From assembly GCF_021462225.1 (NCBI RefSeq), contig NC_061798.1:25335320-25399319 (forward strand): 64,000 bases of DNA, read 5' to 3'. A program made the position numbers and the translations under genes. Within the stretch, counting starts at the first letter, position 1; each line of letters opens with the position of its first letter. This DNA comes from Girardinichthys multiradiatus (taxonomy: Eukaryota > Chordata > Actinopteri > Cyprinodontiformes > Goodeidae). Of this stretch, positions 23,400 through 34,839 are shown piece after piece. The notes beneath the pieces are model-generated. The model was not told the origin of the DNA and did no database searches. It was given only the letters and a program-made list of their open reading frames with translations.

Positions 23400-23480
23400 A
23401 GGTAAAGTAAGGTAAGTTTATTTATATAGCGCTTTTCAGCAACGAGACACTCAAAGCGCTGGTAAGATTATATGGGAGTC
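23400..23480. repeat. Short 'TTTATATAGCGC' repeat end
   Basis: 'GTTTATTTATATAGCGCTTTTCAG' followed by 'ACTCAAAGCGCT' is the stereotyped tail of a teleost retroelement family, read from its 3' side. Only this short piece is recognisable. Confidence 0.4.
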
Positions 23481-26400
23481 AAGGCAGGTGAGTGAATACT
23501 TTTGGCAAAACAGTGGATTTGAAAATGTGCTAAGTTCTGTATGTTCAGTTGTGTTTCTGCTAAAATCAACAACTATTTTTGTGGTGGTGCTTTAAAACAG
23601 TTATTGGTGATGTACGGAACAAAAAAAAAAAAAACCCACTTTAACTGTTTCCAGTCATCCCATATTAAAAAAATGTTTCAGTGGCACTACAGTAAATTTT
23701 ATGCCGCACATCTTTTCATTACTGATAGTGTTCATGATTGCATATTTATGTTACTATTTCTGTAAGAGGCACAAATGGGCTATTATAAAGATTACATACA
23801 TACACAAGCCCAATGGAAAGCACACTGGGAAGTACAACACATACTTGTGAGCTCAAATGTCACACATAAACGTCAACTGTGGCAGTGATCAGAGTAAAGA
23901 AAGGGATGATGGAGTGGCATGCTTTCTCTGAATATGTATATTGGAAGTGAGGAAACTCATCATTGTCACTGCCAGGCACTTACATGCACACACAAATACA
24001 CACAGTGACACAAGCACACTAATGCTTGACAATTTCCAGGTGAGCTCACAACTTTAGATTGATGGTGTAGACAGAGCAGCATATGTTTTGCCATCTCACT
24101 CTCTATACTCTATTTCACTCTCTTATTGTCACTGTTTTAGTGGGGTCTGTTTGGATCAATCATTAATCTCCCCACTCCTCTTCCAAGCCTTTTCCTCTCC
24201 CATTCACTCATCTTACCTCCCCCCTATGCGCCCTTCTCTCTTTCGATATATTACAGGCAATCTCCATTCCACATGAATCCACTTAGCACAATGGGGACTA
24301 AACAAATGTATGTGTCAAACCCAGATGGTGTGATCCCATTGCTGTGGAGGGAGAAATGGAGGGCTGACACAGAATGAGCCAAGAAGCAGGGGATGAAAAG
24401 AGAAAGAAGTTAGATTAAAAGGAGTTCTGCCTGTGTTTTAGTGGTCAGTAAAAACAGAAGTGACAAGCTCTACAGAGTCTGTCTAGCATCATACTAGATA
24501 TAAAAACCTTAGGACATTTTGTCAAGGAATGAGGTTGAAAGGACATAAAGCACATGCATGGGTAAGGCTAGTTCAGGTTCCAACCAAGGACTTTAATAAC
24601 TAAAAACAGGCCACAGTCAAAACTGTCCATGAACCAGCAACATAAAATAAGAGAGCAATATAAATTGCACTGGATTTTTTTGTAAACAGATATTTGTTCC
24701 TCCAATCTTGAAAGAACGAAAACTAAGCTAAGAAAACTAATTCTGATAAAAACAAAATGCTACACCAGTAGGTGGTGATAACACCAATTTACTAGCATCA
24801 AAATTCAAAAGAGGATCCTGTGCATGGCTATAGTAATGTAAAGCTAATGATACAGTATCTCCAAAAGAAATGTATCTCCTATTTCCTTTGATATGCATTT
24901 TTCCATTGCTCTACTTCTTTAGCTTACATTTGAATTTTAAAGGTTATAGAGACAGGACAAACAATGAAGTACAGGACCCATACAGTGCTTCATCATTTTT
25001 GCTATGATCCTGTTAGGTTTATTGTCAATCCATGTAGATTTACATGGATTCAACACTGAGTTCTTAACATTGCCACTTTAAAAATTATCTTTAAAAATCT
25101 TGCCTGTGGACTGGAGATGCAAAGACATGAGGAAATCTCAGTTTTGCAAATTATCTGTATTCATATGGATGGGGCCTAGGATTTTGAGTATATTGGAGTA
25201 TATAGCCAACCTTTCTCAAGGTTCAGACTTCATTCTGGAGCCAGACCTAACCGCACGTCAATTCGGACTCTGGCTATAGGGTGCAGAATTCGGGCTGAAT
25301 CATGTAATTTGGACATATTAAAATGTGGAATATCATAGAATTTGGAAGTTTCTACATTTGATATAATGAATATCAAAAGATGAAAGTGTCCAATAAGTAT
25401 ACCCCTACACCATCATTCAAAGTGACAGAGAAGTAAAAACAGCTTGTTGTGTCTGCTGCCATCTCTCAGTCTGTCTGTTTTGTGAGTCACTCTGACTGGC
25501 TGTCAGTCTGACTGCAGATCTTACTGCAGCGCAGCATAAATCTGTTCACTTATAACTATGACTTGCAAAGGAAAGTGCTCTATTTGTGAAACAGGAAATC
25601 AACTCTGTTCAAAAATTGTATACACACCCAATTAATTACAACAGCAAAGCGAACAGGTTCTGGTCCAAATTATCACCCAGAGCCTGTCATTACAGTGAGG
25701 AAACAAGCTGCCGTTTCTGTAAACTCCGCCCTGAGCAGAGATCCTAAAGAAAGCAAAAAAACATGACTTTTTGTAGGCATAAGTGCCAAGTCGGGTCAGT
25801 ATTTAGAAATGTCTTAACAATGAACACTGCCAACAAAATCTGAACAAAATATAGATTTCTTAGCAACCATATTTAGAGATAACTTTTTAAGAGCTTTACA
25901 AAATCATTACATTTTCATAAAATTGATTATTCCTCTATTAAACTGTAAATTTAATTGTAGAAATCATTTGATTAGATACTTAAGGTTAAACAATGTACCA
26001 TATACATAGAAGGGAGATGTAAATGAGGTGAATAAGTATTTGCTGTATTGTACATGATGAAGTCAGTAGCCTATGACAAAATGGTCATCTATAACGCGGA
26101 GAAGCTCTCTTGTGCGTTGCTCACATTCCAGGCTGGTGCATAAAAACAGAGAGAATGACACAATGATCTGCTCAGAAATGCCTGTTTGTGATCCCAGGAC
26201 CAAATCTACCTTTCAACACTCCTCTCTTCTTCTCCACCAGCAGGCTTGCTCCTCTGTTCAGTTCGGTTTTCTCCACCTTGTTTTCTCTGTTTTGTTTTGG
26301 TCATTTTACCAAACTAAACCTCATTTTACAAGAAGTAGATCACAGTAAAATGCTGAATTTTAATATTAATATTAAATAAATATGACAGATGCATTATGAA

Positions 26401-27006
26401 AATGACCAGCATGGTGAGAAAACATAATAATAAGCAAATCAAAAGTGTGGCGAGCATGTAAATAAGTTACGTTCCAATATTTTGATGCTGTGTAACAATT
26501 AATTAATTCTTGCTAAGTTTCATCATCATGATTTACACATTTCTGAATCCAGTCCAAATTCTATCATCGATCAGTTTCTCTCCACTGATTACTAGGAGTG
26601 CAGTTTTTTCTTGTTTCTTTTAGCAACCAATCACAGCCCTTAGAAGACAGCATCACACCTAGCACTGGGATCAACCCCAACTCCTCACTAAGATAGGAAG
26701 TTCTGTCGTCTCCTTCCTCAGAGTCGCTCTCAGCAGTTGTTAAGTTAGTACTTTACCAAACTCATATTTTTTCAATTTTTTTTGCTCGTTTAAACATGCC
26801 AAAACATCATCATTTATTTTTTTACTAAATCAGCTCCCCTCCACTTTTAGCCCATATTCCAGTTTTAGGTCAGAAATGTGCCACCAAACAGATACATCCT
26901 GTGAGGGTACTTGCAGGTGTCACCAAGCTGTCCTGTTGTCCTCAACTAACATGAGGTAGGAAGAGACAAAGGAGTGAGTTGACACAGAGACTGATCAGCA
27001 GAGAGA
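23481..27006. other. Unannotated DNA
   Basis: No gene or complete element is recognised in about 3.5 kb. A poly(A) tract lies at 23621-23634. The stretch 26570-26760 is slightly GC-richer with a CCAAT box (26628) but has no other support. The 91-codon frame at 26073-26348 is not recognisable. Confidence 0.45.
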
Positions 27007-27008
27007 TA

Positions 27009-27791
27009 CAGGGGTTGGACAATTAAACTGAAACACCTGTCATTTTAGTGTGGGAGGTTTCATGGATAAATTGGACCAGCCTGGTAGCCAGTCTTCATTG
27101 ATTGCACATTGCACCAGTAAGAGCAGAGTGTGAAGGTTCAATTAGCAGGGTAAGACCACAGTTTTGCTCAAAATATTGAACTGCACACAACAGTATGGGT
27201 GACATACCAGAGTTCAAAAGAGGACAAATTGTTGGTGCCCCAAAGAAGAGTACCACCCAGACTGTTGCGTGCCCAGAGTGAAGCATGGGGATGGATCAGT
27301 GATGGTTTGGGCTGCCATATCATGGCATTCCCTTGGCCCAATACTTGTGCTAGATGGGTGCGTCACTGCCAAGGACTACCGAACCATTCTTGAGGACCAT
27401 GTGCATGCACTGGTTCAAACATTGTATCCTGAAGGCGGTGCACCAATACACACAGCAAGACTGGTGAAAGATTGGTTTGATGAACATGAAAGTGAAGTTG
27501 AACATCACCCATGGCCTGCACAGTCACCACATCTAAATATTATTGAGCCACTTTGGGGTGTTTTGGAGGAGCGAGTCAGGAAACGTTTTCCTCCACCAGT
27601 ATCACGTAGTGACCTGGCCACTATCCTGCAAGAAGAATGGCTTAAAATCCCTCTGACCACTGTGCAGGACTTGTATATGTCATTCCCAAGACGAATTTAT
27701 GCTGTATTGGCCGCAAAAGGAGGCCCTACACCATACTAATAAATGATTGTGGTCTAAAACCAGGTGTTTCAGTTTCATTGTCCAACCCCTG
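27009..27791 (+). mobile_element. Internally deleted Tc1-like transposon
   Basis: Termini CAGGGGTTGGACAATTAAAC (27009) and its inverted partner ending TTGTCCAACCCCTG (27791) are flanked by TA at 27007-27008 and 27792-27793. At 783 bp it is about half the usual length. The transposase start survives as ATG at 27195 (MGDIPEFKRGQIVGA). It then jumps, out of frame, to the DDE domain carried by the 156-codon frame 27269-27739: VKHGDGSVMVWAAISW, HHPWPAQSPHLNIIEPLWG (glutamate codon 27545-27547) and the terminal VLAAKGGPTPY. The DNA-binding domain, the first aspartate, and the FQ.DN segment holding the second aspartate are missing. It is non-autonomous but could have been mobilised in trans. Confidence 0.9.
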
Positions 27792-27793
27792 TA

Positions 27794-28116
27794 CATTGCT
27801 ATTGTTGGTCTGTGCTCTAAGCTGCCTTTGCTAGGGGATATGTAATTCTCATATTTTGTTTTTCCAAACCCTTCATTCAGTTTGTTATACTAATCAACTA
27901 AAGACAATAATAATTCTCACTCCATTCCCTTTAGATTTGTAGTCCTAAAGCATTTTATCCCATTATAAACTTTTTCAGTTGTTTTGATGTCACTGTCTTG
28001 CTGCACTTTAGGTTCAGTTTGTTTTATGTATGCATTCAAAAATACTAATACTAACCATCAGAAATGTTATTGTGACAGCCCTATAAATTGGTAACGTTTT
28101 TTATTCCAAACTAATA
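27794..28116. other. Spacer between two Tc1 elements
   Basis: About 320 AT-rich bases with nothing recognised. Confidence 0.5.
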
Positions 28117-28118
28117 TA

Positions 28119-29686
28119 CAGGTCCTTCTCAAAAAATTAGCATATTGTGATAAAGTTAATTATTTTCTATAATGTAATGATGAAAATTTAACATTCATGT
28201 ATTTTACATTCATTGCACACTAACTGAAATATTTCAGGTCTTTTATTGTCTTAATATGGATGATTTTGGCATACAGCTCATGAAAACCCAAAACTCCTAT
28301 CTCACAAAATTAGCATATTTCATCCGACCAATAAAAGAAAAGTGTTTTTAATACAAAAAACATCAACCTTCAAATAATTATGTACAGTTATGCACTCAAT
28401 ACTTGGTCGGGAATCCTTTTGCAGAAATAACTGCTTCAATGCGGCGTGGCATGGTGGCAATCAGCCTGTGGCACTGCTGAGGTCTTATGGAGGCCCAGGA
28501 TGCTTCGATAGCGGCCTTTAGCTCATCCAGAGTGTTGGGTCTTGAGTCTCTCAACGTTCTCTTCACAATATCCCACAGATTCTCTATGGGGTTCAGGTCA
28601 GGAGAGTTGGCAGGCCAATTGAGCACAGTGATACCATGGTCAGTAAACCATTTACCAGTGATTTTGGCACTGTGAGCAGGTGCCAGGTCGTGCTGAAAAA
28701 TGAAATCCTAATCTCCATAAAGCTTTTCAGCAGATGGAAGCATGAAGTGCTCCAAAATCTCCTGATAGCTAGCTGCATTGACCCTGCCCTTGATAAAACA
28801 CAGTGGACCAACACCAGCAGCTGACACGGCACCCCAGACCATCACTGACTGTGGGTACTTGACACTGGACTTCATGCATTTTGGCATTTCCTTCTCCCCA
28901 GTCTTCCTCCAGACTCCGGCACCTTGATTTCCGAATGACATGCAGAATTTGCTTTCATCCGAAAAAAGTACTTTGGACCACTGAGCAACAGTCCAGTGCT
29001 GCTTCTCTGTAGCCCAGGACTGGGGAATGCGGCACCTGTAGCCCATTTCCTGCACACGCCTGTGCACGGTGGCTCTGGATGTTTCTACTCCAGACTCAGT
29101 CCACTGGTTCCGCAGGTCCCCCAAGGTCTGAAATCGGCCCTTCTCCACAATCTTCCTCAGGGTCCGGTCACCTCTTCTCATTGTGCAGCGTTTTCTGCCA
29201 CACTTTTTCCTTCCCACAGACTTCCCACTGAGGTGCCTTGATACAGCACTCTGGGAACAGCCTATTCGTTCAGAAATTTCTTTCTGTGTCTTACCCTCTT
29301 GCTTGAGGGTGTCAATAGTGGCCTTCTGGACAGCAGTCAGGTCGGCAGTCTTACCCATGATTGGGGTTTTGAGTGATGAACCAGGCTGGGAGTTTTAAAG
29401 GCCTCAGGAATCTTTTGCAGGTGTTTAGAGTTAACTCGTTGATTCAGATGATTAGGTTCATAGTTCGTTTAGAGACCCTTTTAATGATATGCTAATTTTG
29501 TGAGATAGGAATTTTGGGTTTTCATGAGCTGTATGCCAAAATCATCTGTATTAAGACAATAAAAGACCTGAAATATTTCAGTTAGTGTGCAATGAATCTA
29601 AAATATATGAATGTTAAATTTTCATCATTACATTATGGAAAATAATTAACTTTATCACAATATGCTAATATTTTGAGAAGGACCTG
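28119..29686 (-). mobile_element. Full-length Tc1-like transposon, copy 1
   Basis: The element starts CAGGTCCTTCTCAAAAAATT and ends with the inverted AATATTTTGAGAAGGACCTG. It is flanked by TA at 28117-28118 and 29687-29688. The inverted repeats are long, about 200 bp each (28119-28320 and 29486-29686), with the phrase 'ACAAAATTAGCATAT' at their inner edges. The transposase lies between them on the minus strand. It is 40 bp shorter than the copy at 50892-52499, mainly because of one in-frame deletion in the gene. Very high similarity to that copy, in both ends and gene, implies recent amplification. Confidence 0.95.
28396..29358 (-). pseudogene. Tc1 transposase, one stop codon from open
   Basis: This is a DD34E transposase that binds the element ends and moves the element to TA sites. 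ATG at 29358 begins MGKTADLTAVQKATIDTLKQ. An N-terminal helix-turn-helix (about residues 10-45, KTQKEISERIGCSQSAVSRH) is followed by a basic linker (GRKKCGRKRC). Catalytic residues are all present: D in LFSDESKF (28957-28959), D in FQHDLAPAHS (28687-28689) and E in LNPIENLWD (28582-28584), with 34 residues between the last two. The frame ends KGFPTKY. Two lesions separate it from a working gene: a TAG-type stop at 28708-28710, just before the second aspartate, and an in-frame loss of 14 residues after RIPQ, compared with copy 2. Confidence 0.92.
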
Positions 29687-29688
29687 TA

Positions 29689-31159
29689 CATGCTGGTACT
29701 CATTGATGGATTCTGTGCTGTAATAGACTGTCGCCAATTATCACCTTCACAATATGTTTTTTAAATAGATTTTGTTTTTCCACAGAAACAAAAAACATTA
29801 ATATTCGTACGTAAGCCATATGCACATACAGTATACTGTCGTGCAAGCTCATTTTAAACACACAGAAACAAAAATGAGCACAATATATAACTGAGCCAGA
29901 ATCTTTTAATACCATCAGTCCAATGAGAAAACAGATATGCTTTGACAAACCTGTCAATGACGTGCTTGTGTGTATTTAAAGTATGTAACCACAAAGACAC
30001 ATTGTCATATATGTACAGGAAACACAGGTGTGTTTCCTCTAACTAGGCTTGTATTATGTTAAAAAGTGTCAGCTGGATCCTTCCTGCGGCACTCAGCGCA
30101 TCAGTTTTCTTTTGTTTCAAGTTTTGGCCTCGCTTTCACTTACTCAGCTAAAGCATTTTCTCACTGCAGTCATACTTGCTTTCTTTTCTGCCTTTGTGTT
30201 AATCTGTCCCAAGCAACGGTGATACAAGATGAGTTTATTTTAGAGAGGTAGTTTGAAAGAAGAAATAAGTGAGGTGAAGGGGTTTGGCTAGCTCTGAGCT
30301 AGTTTCAGCCTCCCAGAGAAATGTAAGTTTTACCAGTCTAAATGCGTTTTCTATTGACCTCTGCTCCTTATCGATCCACATCCGCTTAATGTACTCCATG
30401 CCAGTGTCTCTGTGTGCGTTATACAGAGGAAAACAGAGAGTAGCAGATGTTTGTGTATGTGTGTATGCACAAATGTGTTTGTCTGAACAGCCATCAAAAT
30501 CAGTGGGGAATTTTCTTTTTATCATACCTTGAAGAAGGATGATGGCTGCCTACACAAAGTACATGCAGGCAGGGTAGAAAACAATAAAATAATATGCACA
30601 ATACACATTGGAAAGTTGTGAAGATACACAGAATATATTGACCAACTGAACAAAAGGAGGGAAATACAAAGGTAAAGATAAATTACGGAGATAAGGGACT
30701 CATGGAACTGGTGAGCATTTATCACTCTTACTCCCTTCGCTTGCCTCTCGCTTTTCTTCATAAGCAAATTTTCCCACGTATACACATGAACATCCATATA
30801 CTATCCTGCCCTTCATTCCAGCAGCTGCCTTTTTTTTATTTTTATCTGGCCTTATTCTTCAGCTTATGAATTTTAATAGGCCTCAATCAGAACACCTCAG
30901 CACTGTTTTTCTATCTCCCAAAGTAATAGACTTGAACCACCTGAGAGTTGTAAGACAGCTCTGTATTGGTGGAGCCAAGGAAGTCAGAATAAAATAGTGG
31001 GGAGAGTTGGGATGAATGATAAGGACAGATGGGATGTGGATGAATTAGGGAGCAACAGCGGAAGAAGGAATGTGCTCGCTGAGAGATCGCAGGTTGTGGG
31101 TGGAATGTAAGAAAGACATTTATCATTTATCAAAATTGGATGTTGGTCAATGCCCCCCC
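29689..31159. other. Unannotated DNA
   Basis: No gene or element is recognised. Short frames of 60-96 codons are scattered on both strands without family features. A run of nine C lies at 31152-31160. Confidence 0.45.
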
Positions 31160-31578
31160 CCATCAATCAAATCAATATTTGGTGTGACCACCCTTTGCCT
31201 TCAAAACAGCATTAATTCTTCTAGGTACACTTGCACGTAGTTTTCGAAGGAACTTGGCTGGTAGGTTGTTTCAAACATCTTGGAGAACAGATCTTCTGTG
31301 GATGTAGGCTTTCTCACATCCTTCTGTCTCTTCAGGTAATCCCAGACACACTCGATGATTTTGAGATCCGGGCTCTGTGGGGCCATACCATCACTTCCAG
31401 TAAGTCTTGTTCTTCTTTACGCTGAAGATAGTTCTTAATGACTTTGGCTATATGTGTGGGTTCACTTACTTAGCATTATGTAAATTGATAAAAACAAACA
31501 ATCATCATTTATATTTCTGAAAGCATTCTTTGTTTACAGCATTTTTTCACTCCTGCCTAAAACTTTTGCACAGTACTG
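31160..31578 (-). mobile_element. Deleted Tc1-like element with one clean end
   Basis: The right end reads AAAACTTTTGCACAGTACTG and is followed by TA (31579-31580), the hallmark terminus of another common teleost Tc1 family. The left part carries the transposase C-terminus on the minus strand: PQSPDLKIIECVWDYLKRQ with the catalytic glutamate (IIE), then DVRKPTSTEDL and, frame-shifted, a degraded EELMLF. The middle of the gene, including both aspartates, is gone, and the left terminal repeat is missing. The left edge lies near the C9 run. Confidence 0.75.
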
Positions 31579-31669
31579 TATATTCCACACCCCTATTTTT
31601 TTCAGATTTGAGAAACTCTTGCTAGTTAAATAAGCAAACGTTGATTAAAAAATATATCTCAGATTTGAA

Positions 31670-32012
31670 AGATCATTCATTCATCCATTCTCTAAACTTG
31701 CTTATTCTTGCAGCGTAACTGGGGACCAGTGCCTTGTCATGGGGTGAGATAAACCCTGGACAAGTTGACAGTCTGTCACAGGGCAACATAGCAATGTACA
31801 AATAAAACAACCATGCATTCACAGATTAAGAGATAATGGCAATTTAGGATAACCAAATATCCTAATATACATGTTATTGGAATGTGGAAGGAAACTGGAG
31901 TTCCTGGATAGCAAACTCCAAATGCAAATTCCATGCAGAAAGACCCTGACTGTGATTGAACATAGGACCTTTTTTCTGCAAGGTAACAGGGCCAACAACT
32001 GTGCCATCATCT
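31670..32012 (-). repeat. tRNA-derived SINE, old copy
   Basis: It shares the order of the better copy at 60690-60965: 'AAACCCTGGACAAGTTGACAG', 'GTCACAGGGCAACATAG', 'TGGAATGTGGAAGGAAACTGGAG', 'CCATGCAGAAAGACCCTGAC' and 'ATAGGACC...CTGCAAGG'. In the family the RNA polymerase III promoter lies at the high-coordinate end on the minus strand; here the B box is mutated. Many substitutions mark it as old. Confidence 0.65.
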
Positions 32013-34839
32013 TATCCTAACAGACACACTAAAAAGACAACTAAAATCTAAAGGTCAGTTAATCACATAAGTAGAGTTTCTGTTGTGTTGTGTTATTTCA
32101 ATAGCATTCTTGCCAATGAGGTTCTGTCTCTGTCTAAAATCCCATATTGATTTAACATGCTACAGAGCATCAAATTAAATCCCAGGGTCAAGCGCAATAT
32201 TGTGCAGAACTGCAGGAGTGTTCAGCTAACCTTAGTACTCCTAAAATAACTTTCCACTGTTCTCTTCCCAAATATGTGTTTACCAGATGTCCCAATGTCC
32301 AAATACATCAGCATAAAGAACACCTGTTCTGAGCTGGAGGTGCCAGGTTTTCCTCCTTTAAATAAAGCTCTAGATTTCAGCATAACTCCCCAATGCCATG
32401 CCTTAGAAGACAAAACTGCCACTGATCAATCTACATAAAAACATGTTTGATCCAAAGAAACCCTCATTCCCTGTGTATTTATGCATAACATATCTGCAAC
32501 TTCAGACATACGGGTCATGGTCTTGTCATATTTAATGATCTACTTAGACAGTAAGCAGCAGACAGTTCATATTTATACAATAACATGGATTAAAGAACGA
32601 CAGAAAATTCATGAGCTCAGTCACGGCTGTCTAAAAGTATTCCCTAATGATCTGAGCACTACCTACATCCTTGTGGAAATTGATACATCCCAAATTATTT
32701 GTGAAAATGAACATAGACCCATTTTTCTGCCATATGAATACTTGAGAAATGGGAGCCATATTGAGAAACAATGATGGGAATTACTTTTAATAAAGGTACC
32801 TACTCAGGGTCAACACATAAGTAAGCATGCATGTAGTAGCACATACCTACGCTGTGATTTGTCTGGGTTTCCTAGCTCCCCTAATTACAATCTGCACAAA
32901 TAAATGGCCCTGCTTGGCAATGTGTTTCAAACACAAAACAAAATGAAAGAGAGAGAGAGAGATGCATCGTTTTTGCTGATTAAGGCCATCGCTATTTCTT
33001 TTAGGCTCAGATTCCATATTCAAACACACAAATGGACGCAGGTAAACCACATACTCAATTTCCCCAGGAGATCCAACAAAAATTGTTCTGCATACATTCT
33101 GTTAGAAAATGTCCCTATTGTGCCATCCTCAACATAATGTGCAGCCATTTGTTGAAATCAATGAAGCCCAGAAATTGGTATTATTCTTTCAGTGGTTCAG
33201 GCTTTCTCCCACTCTCCCTCATTCTCTTTCCCTGTGTGCCTGTCCTACCTCATGCTTGAATGAGAAAAAGTGATTAACTTTGAAAGAAAGGGGTTAGTAC
33301 ATTAGCAGAAAGTTGCTGCTGTGTGTCAGCCATCACGTAAAAAGGCCTGTGAATGACTGTTCCACCTCAAACCAACTCTTAAAAGTCTTCTCTCCTACCC
33401 TCTCGTTTCTTGCACATCGCTTCATAAAAAAAACATGCATATCATGGCACAGCAAAATAAGCTAGTGACACAATGAGGTACGTGCAAGTGCTCAGAGAAA
33501 AGACAATCCACACGCTACATGCAGCAATGTTGATAGCCCAAAAACAATGCCTCATCACCGCTTCTGCCACTTTTTAAGATCTTAGGCTCAAAGAAAGGAA
33601 AACACAACAATGCATATGCACAGCAATAAGCCAGCTCTATTCACAGGCCATGTAGTTATACCAAGTGTTAATGCTATTCCCATTTTGTCAAGGCAACAAT
33701 GGAGTGCAAAGCAGAGACTGGGGGACTCTATTGATATTGAGCGCTGCTGAATGGACGGCTGACTAACATTCACTGTCACAGTGGATAGATGGTTTAATAG
33801 TGGACCAGTGTGGGAAAAAAAGAAGTGAGACAGACCATATTTTTGTGTGTTGCTGTTACTGTGTGTGCATCAATGCATGTGTGAATGAGACAACTTGGTG
33901 AAGTGACAGGCGTTATCTCAGGCCTACAGACAGACACTTAGCCCGCCGCCAACCTTCCACCACTTGTCCCTGTGGCATGCTCAGAAATGTCACGAGCTGG
34001 AACCATCAGCCGACTGTGTGTGTCAGAGTGTACTATGGTGTTTGTGTGTTTATTCCACACGTCAAACTCTTCTATGCAGTGCTGCCTGTACAGTGGGCAT
34101 TCAATGATGAGCTGATGTGTTCATGAAAGTTATGTTGGATATACACCCACTGGTACCTGCTTGAATTGTTTTTATTGATTTATCATTGGTATGTACATAT
34201 TATATTTTAATATGGCCACAAATAACAATGGCCTTGTTACTAACATTGCCCCTTGATAGTGATAAAGCTGAAAACAGGAAAGCACTTTTTCACCTTTTTC
34301 ATACCATTATTTTCCAGTATAACATAACATATATGAGACTTTGAACATCAATACAGCATAAAAAAAACAAATCCTGTAAAACGTTTTATAAAAACTCATC
34401 ATGAGAGTCTCAATGCCTTCATGGGTTTTATCTCTACCATGTTAGTTCCTCCTTTGCAGACTTGAACAATCAGCTTTATGATCCTCTGTTTACTGAAAGG
34501 ATCCTCAAGGTCAAAAACCACCCAGTTTAGGTTAATTTCCAAAACCAAATACACACTGATCCAGTTGATAATGGAATTTGGCCCGGCATCCCAGGTTAAG
34601 CTATTCAACTCAAAAGGGGGTTAAATTATGGGCTAACAAATGTCTAACTGAACTGAAACTGTACTACGAAGCTAATATTAATGTTTTTCTAGCTTTGTTC
34701 TTGCATACCAGGCTGGTGTCTAGGTCACATGAGAATGCAGAGACACACAGGACAGATTAACAAGCACATATACACTCACACATATTATTTACCAAACAAA
34801 CACGTTTGGAAAGTGGAAGGAAGCGAGTAGAGAGCACTT
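32013..34839. other. Unannotated DNA
   Basis: No gene or element is recognised. A (GA)n tract lies near 32947-32962. The 97-codon frame at 32481-32774 is not recognisable. Confidence 0.45.
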
